Source: Bactrocera neohumeralis (lineage: Eukaryota > Arthropoda > Insecta > Diptera > Tephritidae). From it: a stretch of DNA of 64,000 bases. Shown here in pieces: positions 33,168 through 44,600 of this stretch; within the stretch, counting starts at the first letter, position 1, and the number at the start of each line of letters is the position of its first letter. The position numbers and the translations under genes are program-made. The stretch spans positions 18,914,236 through 18,978,235 of the forward strand of contig NW_026089623.1 of the NCBI RefSeq assembly GCF_024586455.1, written 5' to 3'. The notes beneath the pieces were generated by a model, which saw only the letters and a list, made by a program, of their open reading frames with translations, had not been told where the DNA came from and ran no database searches.

Positions 33168-34735
33168 TTAGCCTATTTGTGCCCTAGACGCTATGAAAGA
33201 TCGTTGCGATCCTTGGTCTATTAGAGCTCTGAGCTTAAACAGTTCTCCTCGATGTTCGATGGAGACGACTGCTGTGGGTAGTAGTACCCTACTTTGATTT
33301 TCGCTATGTAGAGTTTGAGTTTTTAAAGCCTTTAAGCAGCATGGTGCTTCTTGGCAATTTTGTGGATTTGGCACTTCGGGATTCGTTGTTGCAACTAAAC
33401 CCGTGGCTCTCTTGATATTTGCGCTGTTTGAGGGTAAGCTGAAAAAATTATTTATATGAAGCATCGAATGGTGTCGTTTATGACAATAGACGCAGTTAAA
33501 TTTGCTTTCGCACTCTTTGAGTGTATGCGCATGTGACAGACACTTTTTACAAAGTCTTTTAGTTTTCACGAAATTGTTGCGGTCGATAATATTCAATTTT
33601 TTAAATCTCTCGCAAGATTTGAGCTTATGCCCTCCTGTACATAGTTCGCATGATCTATATTTATTCTGTTCAGATGAGAACGATTGCGTTTTGAAGAAGC
33701 TTCTATTCAAATTGTTGTTGCTATTGGCTTGGGGCTTGTGGAAGCTTCTATTGAAGTCTTGCTGAATACCTTTTGGTTTACTTGTATTTATTTTTTTTGC
33801 CTACCCTTTCTGCGATTTCGTGCTGGGTAGTGAGAAAATCTTTCATTTGTTGCCACGTTGGGCATTTTTTACGAGATGAGAGCGATTGCTTCCGCAATAA
33901 TAAAGACTTTTCTGGTAATGCTGCTATGCATATATTTACCAGTATACCAGGATCCCAGTTGTCTTTGGGAATGTTTTGTGTCGATAAAATCGACAAACAA
34001 TTGGAAACCGTGGATTGAAGTTTGATAAATTCTTCACTGGTTTCCTTTTGAATTTTTGGCAAGTTCATTAAGATTGTTATCTGCTTATCGACCAGTATTC
34101 GTTCATTCTCGTATCTTGATTTTAAAGCTTCCCAAGCCATATTAAAATTGTCGTCATTTAATGCGAACTGTTTTACTATGACGCCAGCTTGACCTTTCGT
34201 TTTGTATCGGAGGTGATACAATTTTTGTGCATTACATAATTTTGGGTGGTTTATGTAAACGGCTGTGAACATGTCCCGGAAGGACGGCCATTGTTCATAA
34301 CCCCCATTAAAAATTTCTGTGTCACATGCGGGCACCTCGAGGTGGATGCCTGAACTTGCTTTTAGACTTTGTACTTGTGGCATCTCTACTCGCGGAAGTG
34401 GAGCAGGTGCAATTACTTTAATTAGTTTCAATTGATCAGTAAGATTCTACTATTGCGTCATAAGAAGCTTGGAGACGTATCCAAAAATTGTCCAGATTTT
34501 CTTTTTTGATTTCTAATGCTGATTCAGAACTATCTTGAATCGGAGAAGATGAAAATCGAGTGCAGTATTTTATAAAACTGTCACTCTCAGCAATAAATTT
34601 ACTTGCCTTTTTTGTTTTGTAACACCATGCTTTGAGCGTGTAGCTTCTGCAGGTGTACATGAACTTTTTTCGTCCGAAATCATTTTTGGAACTTTCAGTA
34701 GTTGTGAAGATTTAGATTCTTTAGAATCTGCGTTC
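33168..34735 (-). pseudogene. BEL/Pao gag (second element), near-continuous
   Basis: 34660-34436 and 34431-33778 encode the capsid-like DUF1759 region (EIFNGGYEQWPSFRDMF, LCNAQKLYHLRYKTKG, MAWEALKSRYENERILVDKQ). 33710-33168 carries zinc knuckles (CELCTGGHKLKSC, CKKCLSHAHTLKEC, CVYCHKRHHSMLH) and then a protease start (ALIDQGSQRSFI, with the DQGS variant of the DTGS site). It needs one or two frame changes to read through. It lies just upstream of the pol relic on the same strand, so both belong to one element. Confidence 0.85.
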
Positions 34736-35770
34736 ATTTAGAAAAAATAAAGTAACGAAATAATTTCTTTCAGTGTAAACTGATTGACTTTAAATGAAAT
34801 TGCTGACTGCAAAACGATAATAAAATTTAAATTTTTTTTTTTGTTTTATTTTGTTGATTGGATTAAATTAAATAACGCGTTTCGTTTTAATTAATCTCGA
34901 AAAAAGTATAAAAGTATTACCGAATTTATTTATTATTATTTAATTGCTAATATATGCAATATTTATTTTATTAATTTGTTTTGTGTTTGTATGTCTTATA
35001 GGGTATACCTATAGACGAAACCGTTGGTATGTTTTTGCAACTTTTTTTTTTGTTTACCGAACCGTTTAATAGGTATGTAATATTTTGAGGTACCCTCGTA
35101 GGGTATAATCAACGTTCCGTATATAATTATGTACTAGTGTATATGCAAGCGTGCATATCTTGTTTCTCAGTGGAGCGAACGCGGAATGTATGTATTTCTT
35201 ATAATAGTAACAAACATCAAAACGACCTTTTGTTTTAGTAAACAGAATGCAGAAACAACCTTGAGGTGAAACAATTGAAATACACTATCACTACAACAAA
35301 CAATCCTAAACAAACAAGTATCAAAACAACATTGAGTTTGAATACCACAACAACCTTATCTTAAAACAAAGCAATTGTATCTAAGCAAGCATAATATACA
35401 TATGTAAACAAACCTAAACAAATAATATAATCTGTATCTTAACAAACTATCAACTAGTAATAAGTAAACATACTAGTTAGTATAAATAGAAGTAAGAAAC
35501 ATGTAATAAGTTAGTCTTAATAGTATAAATAAAGAGTACACATTTCGGTGCAGCTCAAAATATATTCTTTTGACTCATTTTTATTTTATGTAAAAATTAA
35601 CTCGCGCATAAACGGAATTGAAAAACGAAATAATCGGGTGTGCACTTCGATTAGTAAATGTGCACTCTTTGTATATCCCGTAAATATATATGTACGTATC
35701 AATGTGAGTACTGTCTATTGGCCTGTACTCAAATGTTCTCAAATAGTTTAGTTTATAACAAAAATTTATA
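34736..35770. other. AT-rich spacer; no gene, possible 5' LTR remnant not confirmed
   Basis: This is where the 5' LTR of the minus-strand BEL element ending at 34735 should lie. It contains a putative polyadenylation-type AATAAA near 35526 and AAACAACCT-rich sequence, but no partner copy occurs near 30.0-30.14 kb, so I cannot call an LTR. Confidence 0.4.
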
Positions 35771-35952
35771 AGGGTAATCAGAATCCGATGCATCGTTGCA
35801 TATGCCAAAGTGTAAATGTAGCATTATCCAATAGATCGTGAGCGACTGTTTCTTTATATCTGAATGCAACCCTATTCATTGTAAAATTGACAGCTGATTT
35901 CTAGTTGTAAAATGTGAAATAAAATATTTGGTAAATATTCTCAGCAGCAATC

Positions 35953-37221
35953 ATGCCAAGGAAAAGAGAAAGAGAAAAAATTATTAATTATTTGGTAGAG
36001 AATACGGCAAATGATATTCTTAATATAATAGGTAAAAGTTGGTGACTAAATATCTTTTTATATTCATGGTTCCTTTTTTATACAGAAGTTGACGAAGATG
36101 GTGAGGCGGTCGATAAAATTTTAGATGAATTGGATATGAATGTTCAAGTAGTGCTTTCATGCCGGCGTGGAGTTGAGCATGAAGTCCCAAAGTCACCAGT
36201 ATGGTGAAATGAAATCTTGAATAAATTCGACGAAAACCGGTTCCGCCAAATGCTTCGAGTAAGCAAGGAACAATTTAACAATATATTTCACGTAATTAAG
36301 AACGATCCGGAATTCAATAAAGCACATTCCTCGAAACAGATTCCTGTGGATTTGCAGTTAGCAATTGTGCTTTATCGTCTGGGCTCATGCGGAGAGGGTG
36401 CTGCATTGAAAAAAATTTCAACATTATTTGGTGTAGGAGATGGTGGAACTCTATCCATTATTACGAAAAGAGTTTTCAGTGCTATTCTAAGGTTAAGAGA
36501 CTCCTTCCTTTTTTGGCCAAATGAAACAGAGCGATCAGAAATTGTTCATGCTACGTATTCCGAAATGCCATTTTGCATTGGCTATATTGATGGTACGGAG
36601 ATTAAGCTAGCAGAATCGCCAGTTATCGATCCTATATCATTCTTTTCTCGTAAGCACATACACTCTATCAAAGCCCAAATAGTTTGCGATTATAAACTTA
36701 AAATACGACACGTAATGGTGGGACATGTTGGCAGTTGGCATGATGCGAGAGTATACCGCAGCAGCTCACTTTTCTTGCAAAAAGACACTTTTTTTTCGAC
36801 ACAGCAGTGGTTAGCTGGTGACTCAGCCTATCCTTTGTTCGAAACTATGATAACTCCATTCCGAAGTAATGCTCGAGTGCTAGACATAAATTCTCGAATT
36901 AATTTCAATTTGCGTCACAGTAAATTTCGAGTTCAAGTCGAGCATTGCTTCGGCCTATTGAAGGAGCGGTTTTGCAATCTTAAGGAGTTCAGAGCACGCC
37001 TTATAAATAAAGAAAGCCACAATCTATGTTGTGATTGGTTTGTAGTGTGTTGTATATTGCACAACATACTACGAGAGGATGACCGCACAAACTACGAATA
37101 TACAAATCTCGATGAGGACACCACGTACACTGATGACAACGGTGAGGAAAGCGAAGATGTACAACCAAACAGAAAAGGGGAAACTAAAAGGCTAGCCATA
37201 CATTCATTAATGTTTGAATAA
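35953..37221 (+). pseudogene. Harbinger (HARBI1-like) transposase with one premature TGA
   Basis: Exon 1 is 35953-36031 (ATG, MPRKREREKIINYLVENT) and exon 2 is 36086-37221; the GT-AG join preserves frame (NII|EVDEDG). All DDE residues are present: IGYIDGTEIK (Asp, codon near 36589), LAGDSAYPL (Asp near 36820) and VEHCFGLLKERF (Glu near 36940). WHDARVY and CCILHNIL, also typical of the family, are present. The protein cuts and inserts the element in the nucleus. The codon after TGG at 36202-36204 is TGA (36205-36207), in context KSPVW*NEIL; a TGG to TGA change would explain it. Everything else is open. Confidence 0.9.
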
Positions 37222-37246
37222 AAAAGTAAAAAAGTTAAATTTTGTA

Positions 37247-38303
37247 TTACTTCATGTATTTCATTTTTATTTCGTACATAGCTATTCGTTCGTCTTTTTC
37301 TATTTCTAGCCTTTTTATTTTTTCATCTTGCTCCAATTTCATTTTCTGAAGTTTAAGCTCTTCTTTTTTCAACTCAATTTCAGCTTTTGATAGTTCTAGC
37401 TGCTTCTCCAACTTTTCTTTTTCAAATTGAAGCTTATCTTTTTCAAACTCCATTCTGTTTTGCTGGTAAACCATCAAACAAGCCGCTGATGTTTTGGGAG
37501 CCTGCATTTTCATTTTTTTAGCCATGGTTTTAACTGATTGTGGAAAATCAGCCCCAAGTGGGAGTGATTGCTGCGAAACTGTTGGCAGTGGAACTGCTGG
37601 CGGCGAGGCTATTGGCGGTGATATTGCTGGTGGAGAGATTATTTGTGGTGATATTGCTGGTGGGTAGATTATTTGCGGTGGAAATGCTGATGGCGAGGCT
37701 ATTGGCGGTGAAATTGCTGGTGGAAAGACTATTGGCGGCGAATGTACTGGTAGGGAAATTGTTGACAGTGAAATTGTTGACGGCTGTGGCACGATAAGCA
37801 GCAAGTCATTGCCCGTGTCGACAGCGCAGAAATTATTTTGCGCATGCGATTTAGCTCCGAAAATTTTGTTTAGGCGATTGTAATGGGGGCACATTTTCTC
37901 AATTTTTTCTGTAAAAGATTTAATCATTTAAGTTTCCAAAGCACTTTCAATTCTTATTATTTACCTTCAAAACTGCCAACGCCAACATCCATTTCATCAA
38001 TTCCAGCGCCAGTTGAGGTGCGATAATCATTCGCTTTTTTGAATGTACTTTTTAGGTGGCGTACCTTCCACCGCAGCAAGTCCCACGTGGCTTCGATCCC
38101 CTTAACCTGAATGCATTTTTTGTAAAAAAAATTGTGCTGTTGGAGCCTAATAAAAGTAAATAAATAAGCATTTATACATTTCAAAATCTTAAAATGTTTA
38201 CCTCAATTTCATCTGCTTCCTCCAAAAAATCCAAAAGCTTGTTGATTTCTTCCTTCGTCCATTTTTTGTTCGGTCGCTCCCTTTTCACTTTTTTATCGCT
38301 CAT
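37247..38303 (-). CDS. Harbinger Myb/SANT-like DNA-binding protein, three exons, intact
   Basis: Exons on the minus strand: 38303-38202, 38106-37965 and 37908-37247, all with GT-AG introns and a continuous frame of about 301 residues. Exons 1-2 give the trihelix Myb/SANT-like domain (NKKWTKEEINKLLDFLEEA; ATWDLLRWKVRHLKSTFKK). Exon 3 adds CPHYNRLNKIFG, the conserved block following this domain, then a Pro/Ser/Ile repeat region (ISPPIASPPA-type units) and a charged C-terminal coiled coil (QFEKEKLEKQLELSKAEIEL). It is the usual partner of the HARBI1-like transposase for binding element ends and nuclear import. Convergent with the transposase. Confidence 0.85.
37550..37790. repeat. Minisatellite in the Myb-like gene
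   Basis: Imperfect 15-30 bp units such as ATTGCTGGTGGAAAGACTAT and GGCGGTGAAATTGCTGG repeat about a dozen times. They encode the repeated ISPPI/SPPAV residues, stay in frame (multiples of 3) and form the linker between the DNA-binding domain and the coiled coil. Confidence 0.75.
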
Positions 38304-39003
38304 TTTGCTGTAAATAGTTTTATTAAGTTTTAAATTGTTAATTCTTTCAAATTACTTTTCTTACCAAAAATTTTTCCTGACGCGCCAAAAATCGAAACAA
38401 ATATGTATGCAAAAGAAATCAGCTGTTTGAAATGCTATACTAATTTGCACATATACAATAGGGGTTGAGTGTAGCATTTGCAAAACACATGTAATTTGTT
38501 TTTGTTTAAGAACATGGTGTAAAAATATTTTGCACTTGCACCGAAATTTGCATTTGCAAGACCATTTGCACCGGATTATGATTACCCTTATATATATATA
38601 CGTATGTTCAATGTGTAAATATATCAACGCATGTAAAAGATTTGTGCATATGTGTACATATGTAATTTTTTTTGTTTTCTTTTATTTTGAATTATTTATT
38701 TATTTGCTTACTTATTTAAGGCAATCCTGCTTATTGCTTGATTAAGCATAAGAGGATTTTTTTTTGTTTTCGAAGGGAGAATCTTTCATAGATACTGATA
38801 CTTAGTGGTAAACAGTATGCATGATTCGTACTGCTCGCTAAAGGTGCACCTCATTCAGGACCACGCCTAATAAGTAACATCTTACTATATTGGACTTGCG
38901 GAACAGTACGCCTAAGTACTAAACCCTTAACTCCGTCATCTGAAGCTTTATGGAAAGGACCGCCGCTAGGCATTACATCGCAGGGCCAGCTTAGCCTATT
39001 GGC

Positions 39004-41855
39004 TCACGTCATTAGTTCACTATTTGCGGCTCTATCTTCACTGCTTCTTTGGTGTTCGGCTCTTCTCAGCTCTTGCAGTATCAGAGCTGTCGTCCTCTCC
39101 ATGGCATACCATACTCGTCTTTTTTGCAGCATATGATTCACTATGTTATCAGATGTTACCCGGCCTGCCACTTCTATCTCCAGGGCCTGGCACTCTGACT
39201 TAAATCTCGGGCAGTAGAAAAATATGTGCTCCGAATTTTCACTACTGTTACCACAAAAAGAGCAAGTAACGCCATTGTCATTACCATACCTATGTAGGTA
39301 CTCTCTGAAACATCCGTGTCCTGTCAGAAACTGCGTCATGTAAAAGTCTGTCTCGCCATGCTTTCGTTCCACCCATTCTTGTACTTTCCCGATTAATCGG
39401 TGCGTCCATCTTCCCTTTGTTGTTGTGTCCCAACGATTTTGCCATTCCTCCATGCTTTCTAGTCTTTCCACTTTTCGCTCTGCCATTGTCAGCTTTCTGC
39501 CAATGATTTTGCTTTTGTCATAGATCCGCTTCAGTTCCCGTGCCATTATGTCTGGCGGCATTATCCCAGATATAATGCTAGCGGCTTCATGAGATACCGT
39601 GCGGAACACTGATTGTGCCATTCTTGCATATGTATGTTTTTTGCATAAGCGATGGTCCCCATACAGGCGCGGCGTACATTACGATTGACTGGCTAACCTT
39701 GGCCAAGAGTGCTCTGCTACTTTGTTTTGGACCTTCTATGTTGACATTAATTCTGGTTAGGGCCGCATTTACACGGTCAGCTTTATCGCAGGCTTTCTCA
39801 ATGTGAGCTTTGTAGCTCAGTCTCGCGTCGAGCATTACACCAAGGTACTCTAGTGCTGATTGTGTTGTAATGCTGTGTCCGTCAATGTTGGGGGTGATAT
39901 TCTCTAGTTTTTTTCTGCTCGTGATAAGCACTGCTTCCGTTTTTTGTTCCGCGAGTTGAAGTTTTGAACTATTTAGCCAGAGTTTTATTTTTTGTATCGT
40001 TTCACTACATATCCTCTGGATTTGGTGGAATTCTTTGGCCACTATGGTTACTGCTATATCATCGGCGTATCTGATAATCTGTACTTCTTAGGCAGCGGGA
40101 GGCGTAATACTCCATCATACAGGACATTCCATAAGAGTGGACCCAGTACGGAACCTTGTGGCACACCACCAGTTACCGTATACTCTTTTGGACCTTCGTC
40201 TGTGTCATAGAGCAGCAGTCCTTCGGACAAATAGCTCTGTACGATGCTCAACAAGTAAGTTGGTATTTTTTTCGCCTGTAGCGCACGCAATATGTGAGGC
40301 CGAGTTAAATGCGTTTTTCACATCCAGCGTTATGACCACGCAGTATTCTTTATTGCCGTACATCCATCTTTCTCCTTCTATGGCCTTTTCTGCAATACCT
40401 GTGAGCTTCTTAATTGCGTCAACAGTTGATCGTTTTTTGCGGAAGCCGTATTGGTTATTTGATAGGGTATTTGATGCCTCTCCTTCTAAGTGACTTTCTA
40501 GTCGGACACAGATAATCCACTCCAGCATTTTTCCCATTGTGTCGATCATGCATAATAGGCGGTAAGAGCTCGGTTCCCCTGCTGGTTTATTTGCCTTCTG
40601 CAATAGCCCTAGACGTTGAATTTTCCATATCTTGGGGAAAATTTCGTCTCGTAGGCATCGTGTAAAATGCTCCACAAATGGTTTTGGTATATGTTTCACT
40701 GCGAGCTTCAGGACCTTGTTCGGGATTCCATCCAGGCCACCAACCTTTCACCTTCTTGGCTTTGGGACAAAGGGACAGGTCGGTGCTTGCCCTTTGCCTC
40801 CTCCTATCCTTCCCATTACTATCTTGTACGCCTCTCCCCATGGGTTTTCATCTACTTTTTCACATAACATCTTGAAGCAAGAGTTTTTGCTCACCTTTAT
40901 TGCTTTTTTGAGGTCCCTGCGCTATCCCTCAGCCTCGTATAGTCGCTGCTGCCTATGCAACGTTGAAATCGGCGCCTCGTTTTGTGGCACTCGCTTCTCA
41001 GTAAAGCGATTTCATTGTTCCACCAATATACCGGCTTTCATGGGATGTTTGCTTCCTTTTGGACATAGCCGCATCGCAGGCTTTGGATATGTGTTCTACC
41101 AGCAGTTTGGCTTGGAGTTCTACATCCGTATCTTCCTTCAGATCGTCCAGCATAAATTGGAAAAGTTCCTCGTCAAGTTTTTCGATCCTCCACCCTTTGG
41201 ACTGCACCCTTTGGCGACAAATGGTTCTGCGTAGTCCTTGCGAGGGTTTCCTTATATTTATTAATATAGCCTGGTGATCACTCTGGGTATATATATCACT
41301 TACGCGCCAGTCAGTTAATCGAATTAAGGTTCTGCCAGCAAAGGATACGTCAATAATGGAGCCACGTCCATTATTTTCAAATGTGTTCTTTGTCCCTATA
41401 TTCAGCAGGACAACGTCTAGCACCGCGAAGGCTTTAAGCAGTGCTCTTCCTCTCGGGTTAGTTGCTTTGCTTCCCCATTCTATCGCCCAAGCATTGAAGT
41501 CTCCCGCAATTATGTTTGGCGTAGTTGCCGTTGCGTCTTTCACAAGTTCGTCAAGTATTTTTTCATATTCGTCAAGGGGGATACTTGGCGGTATGTAACA
41601 GCTGTAGAAGTTGATCCCATATATTTTCGCTCTTGCGTAATAGGCCCTTTCGGTTAATGGTTTGTGCTGGAACGTTTTGTCTCCACATGCCCATATTGCT
41701 AACTTTTTTGTGGTATCTGAGATCCACTTGTCAGTCGTTTTGTTTTTGTATTGTTCACAAATTATTGCTACGTCAGTCATATATTCATAAGCCGTTTGCG
41801 TTAATAGCTTCTTAGCCGCCTCGCAGTGGTTCAGGTTTATTTGCAGGATCTTCAC
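39004..41855 (-). pseudogene. R1-like ORF2: endonuclease and reverse transcriptase
   Basis: Endonuclease at 41855-40998: KILQINLNHCEAAKKLL, AIICEQY, NIIAGDFNAWAIEWGS and QSDHQAIL, the core motifs of APE-type nucleases. The frame opens beside the ORF1 stop with GTG and not ATG, so translation may be coupled or the ATG may be lost. RT pieces follow: YRLLCMIDTMGKMLEWII, NQYGFRKKRSTVDAI, VITLDVKNAFNSA (catalytic Asp), GGVPQGSVLGPLLWN and, in another frame near 40055, YADDIAVTI. The C-terminal domain has TDFYMTQFLTGHGCFREYLH and CSFCGNSSENSEHIFFYC. At least four frame changes are present. Confidence 0.87.
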
Positions 41856-43102
41856 CTTACGTTACTACTGCACGCTGCTTTGTAAATGGGACATTTTAGT
41901 CTCCCTATTTGGTGTTCGGAGTTCGCTTTTCCACTCTTTTTGCACGCAATGCAAAGGGGTTTATTAGTACAGGATTTCGCAAAGTGACCCTCTTCTCCGC
42001 ACTTAATACAGCACTTGCTCCTGTCTTCCAAGTTGCTGCACGTCTTCGCCACATGTCCATATTCGAGACACCTAAAGCACTTCTTCAGTTGAGCTTTCTC
42101 CCTTATCCTGCAGATTGTCCAGCCGATCTTAATCTTCTGGGCCTGTAGCAAATATTTTGCTTCTTGCGCAGGAAGACTTGTCACTGCTATCTGGGTGCCC
42201 GCGTAGGCCGCTCTGATGGCTTTTATTGCTGATACATTAAAGAGGCCAAGTTCTTTAATTTCTTATCGGATTGCATCCGCTATGTCTTCTTTTGTTGTGA
42301 TATCGTCCAGGTCCCGCAACTCCACTGTGGTTTCTTGCTTCAACGTTTTGATTTGTGACTGATCGCCCAATATTCTGCTTATCTCTTCTTTATATCCTTC
42401 AGTGCTTCCTTTTTGCTCCTTTTTCGGTTCAAGCAGAATCTCTCCTTTGTCTGTCTTTTTTACTCTCGAGACATTTTTGCCAAGTTCTTGCAGTTTCCCA
42501 TTTGCTTTAACTGTTCGAAGAATGTCTGCGTAAGTCATTTCTCCAACTTTTGCAATCACGATAGCATCAGGTCGAAGACGTTGTGTCGTGTTTGCAATCT
42601 TCTTAGTCCTTTTTTTTGGGTCTTACGCTGGACCGTGACCCATTCTTCGTCTGTAGCTGGTTTCGCTTTAGTATTTTTAGGATAGCTACCTTTGTCCTCA
42701 CTTGTCAGATCGACTACCATTCTCATTGATAGCGGTTCATGAGTGGTTTTGGTTTTTTTTGGGGGCGTTCTTCTCCCCATTTGCTGGCCGTCACGTGGCC
42801 GGTTAGGTGTTATTTCAACTGGCACTTGCGTGAAGCTTCGCGATTGAGGTAAGTAGCTCCCGTATGGGGTTGTTGATGGAACGATGTGATGGGCGCATCA
42901 TATCAGCTAACTTCTGTATCATTTCTCCTAACTCCGTCATGTGGTCTTGTTTGCCTAGTCTTCCCCTTAATGTCGGCGTATTTTCCTGTAACGCCGGGGG
43001 TGAAGATTTGGCTCGCGCAGGTTTATTCAGCGATAGCACATTCACCGGTGATCTGGCCAATCGCGAAACCTTCTTAAAGGGATCCATCTCTGGGTACTCC
43101 AT
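41852..43102 (-). pseudogene. R1-like ORF1: gag-like RNA-binding protein
   Basis: The protein runs from about 43102 (MEYPEMDPFKKVSRLARSP) through basic and charged regions (TPPKKTKTTHEP, GEMTYADILRTVKANGKLQ) to a C-terminal triple knuckle at 42100-41900: CFRCLEYGHVAKTC, CCIKCGEEGHFAKSC and CIACKKSGKANSEH. The ORF breaks into three or four frames. Such proteins bind the LINE RNA in ribonucleoprotein particles. The stop at 41852 abuts ORF2. Confidence 0.82.
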
Positions 43103-43569
43103 ATTTTTGTTGCTGCTATTGTTGTTGTCATTGTTGTTTTTTCCATTGTTTTCTCCATTAATCAGTTTTACCAGCGCATCGTGTGCAGGGGGCCGAGCCG
43201 AAATAGACAGGAACGGGTGCCCGAAGGGGCTGGTTACTGATTCACATCGCGGCTAACACTTCGAAAGAGCAAGTGGGAAACACCTGATGGTGCTTCGTGG
43301 GACTCCCAGTACGCCCCGGCATGGATCGGTCATGTTCGCAGCCGCACCTAACATGGTGAACAGACGCTGACCAGGAAGCCGCTCATTGTGAGTCCGTCGC
43401 GCCTGGATTTTTGTATTACCCATCCACCCATACATGATGGGAGGGACACCTATCGACTCGCCTCTGTCGCAGGGGTTTGATCGGCTTAGCTGATTTTTAT
43501 ACCGCATCCTCCACTCCTGCTGCTCCTCGTCGGGTGTTTTTTTTTTGTTTTTTGTTTTGCAAAAGAAAT

Positions 43570-43690
43570 AAAATAAAATGAGAATAACTTGATGAGTTAT
43601 TTAATGCGAAGTGTTTCTTTGTTTTTTTTCCCAATTTTAATAACCGAAATGAGAATAACTGGATGAGTTATTCTATGCAAATAAAATACA
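43570..43690. repeat. Pair of palindromic direct repeats
   Basis: AATGAGAATAACTTGATGAG continuing TTATTTAATGC, at about 43577, recurs at about 43648 as AATGAGAATAACTGGATGAG TTATTCTATGC. Each unit contains the short inverted pair AATAACT...AGTTATT. They lie between the R1-like LINE and the 5' side of the BEL-like LTR. Confidence 0.6.
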
Positions 43691-44038
43691 TTTGACGCAA
43701 AAACTTTTTATTGTAATGATATATGTAAGTTGCATATATATATTTTTTCGTCACTATGTTTGGATGTATTTGTAAACTTCTACTGTTTTTTTTCATTTTT
43801 ATTTTCTCTTTATTTTTTTCTTTTTTCTTTTCCTTCGTCACTATGCTTTTATATAAGTATTTATGTAATTCCACTGTTTCACTGCACATGCATTTGCAAT
43901 TGCGCACTTTTAAAAATTTTGGTTGCCACCAATTTATGTTTTTTTTTGTATAATTTAATATTTTTAGCTTTTTTTTCAAAATTTGCTTATTATTATTTTT
44001 CTTCACAATAGGGCCATTCAGGATGGCTCGAAGGACCA

Positions 44039-44600
44039 TATATAATTTACCACTTCCCTTTTCAATTACTTTTCCCACCCCCTCCGGAAAGAATACTTTC
44101 AGAACGCAAAGTTTTACCAAAGCAGGGATCACAATTTTATTTAAAAAACTCCCTGGTCGGATACCAGTGGAGGCGTAACAATGTAGGTATGTAAAACTAA
44201 ATTGATGGAATCCCTGGTCAGATACCAGTGGAGGTTGTATGTATGTTTATGAAATTATATCGAAAATATGATAATATCGGTTGAACTGCTGCGCGCCGAC
44301 CAAAATACGGAGAAATGCCAAAAAAGATGGTTGATCTGCGTGCCGAAAATACGAAAAAAGGTAGAACGTCCGCCGATGTTTTCTAATCGAAATTCGTGAT
44401 CGAAGTGGTGTGTTCACTTCCGGATGAAGCTTTTTGCTCGTTGGGCGGTGGTGGAATGGTAGCTGCGTGTTTTTTTTTCGATGGTAGCTGCGTTTATTGG
44501 TGTGTGTGTGTGGTGTTTTCTACTGCTTCCAATTAATGTGTGGTGTATGGAGAAATGGTGTAGTGGCGCGTGAGGGCGGGAAGCTTAACTCATTTAGCCA
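44039..44600 (-). repeat. 5' LTR of the BEL-like element, with adjacent primer binding site
   Basis: Matches 28755-29327, with a 43-bp segment near 44331-44373 missing from the other copy and a deletion relative to it near 44550. At its internal border the minus strand reads TGGTCCTTCGAGCC (44038 downward), a likely tRNA primer binding site. The two LTRs are 15 kb apart because other elements occupy the interior. Confidence 0.7.

Larger units (their letters stand above)
35771..38588. mobile_element. Second PIF/Harbinger element, 2.8 kb, nearly intact
   Basis: Terminal inverted repeats: AGGGTAATCAGAATCCGATG from 35771 and the reverse complement of AGGGTAATCATAATCCGGTG ending at 38588. TATA lies on both sides (35767-35770 and 38589-38592), so a short duplication is possible but ambiguous in AT-rich flanks. 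It has two convergent genes: transposase on the plus strand (35953-37221) and a Myb/SANT-like protein on the minus strand (38303-37247), ending 26 bp apart. The only visible defect is one TGA in the transposase. It differs from the Harbinger at 9.06 kb in ends and sequence. Confidence 0.9.
38757..43510 (-). mobile_element. R1-like non-LTR retrotransposon, near full length, decayed
   Basis: Minus strand. The 3' end is an A run (plus-strand T run at 38757-38765), preceded by a 3' UTR that matches the shorter copy at 56.43-56.69 kb. There are two ORFs: a gag-like ORF1 with three CCHC knuckles and an ORF2 with endonuclease, reverse transcriptase and a C-terminal CCHC-type finger. This organisation and the C-terminal motif fit the R1 clade. 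The 5' boundary is approximate, and I found no target duplication. It is not in a 28S rRNA gene, so this family is not target-bound like canonical R1. Confidence 0.82.

Noticed and set aside
34736..35770. 5' LTR for the BEL element at 30.1-34.7 kb
   Set aside because: No matching sequence downstream of the integrase (29976-30141), so an LTR pair cannot be shown.
37540..37797. Plus-strand repetitive open frame (VLLAVELLAARLLAV-type)
   Set aside because: Antisense of the minisatellite inside the Harbinger Myb-like gene, which is the intact spliced frame.
38757..43560. Target duplication for the longer R1-like LINE
   Set aside because: No convincing direct repeat was found beside the T run at 38757 and the uncertain 5' end near 43.5 kb.
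43668..44132. 154-codon minus-strand open frame rich in Lys and Asn
   Set aside because: Low-complexity T-rich DNA read antisense; it spans the LTR border and primer site and has no family resemblance.
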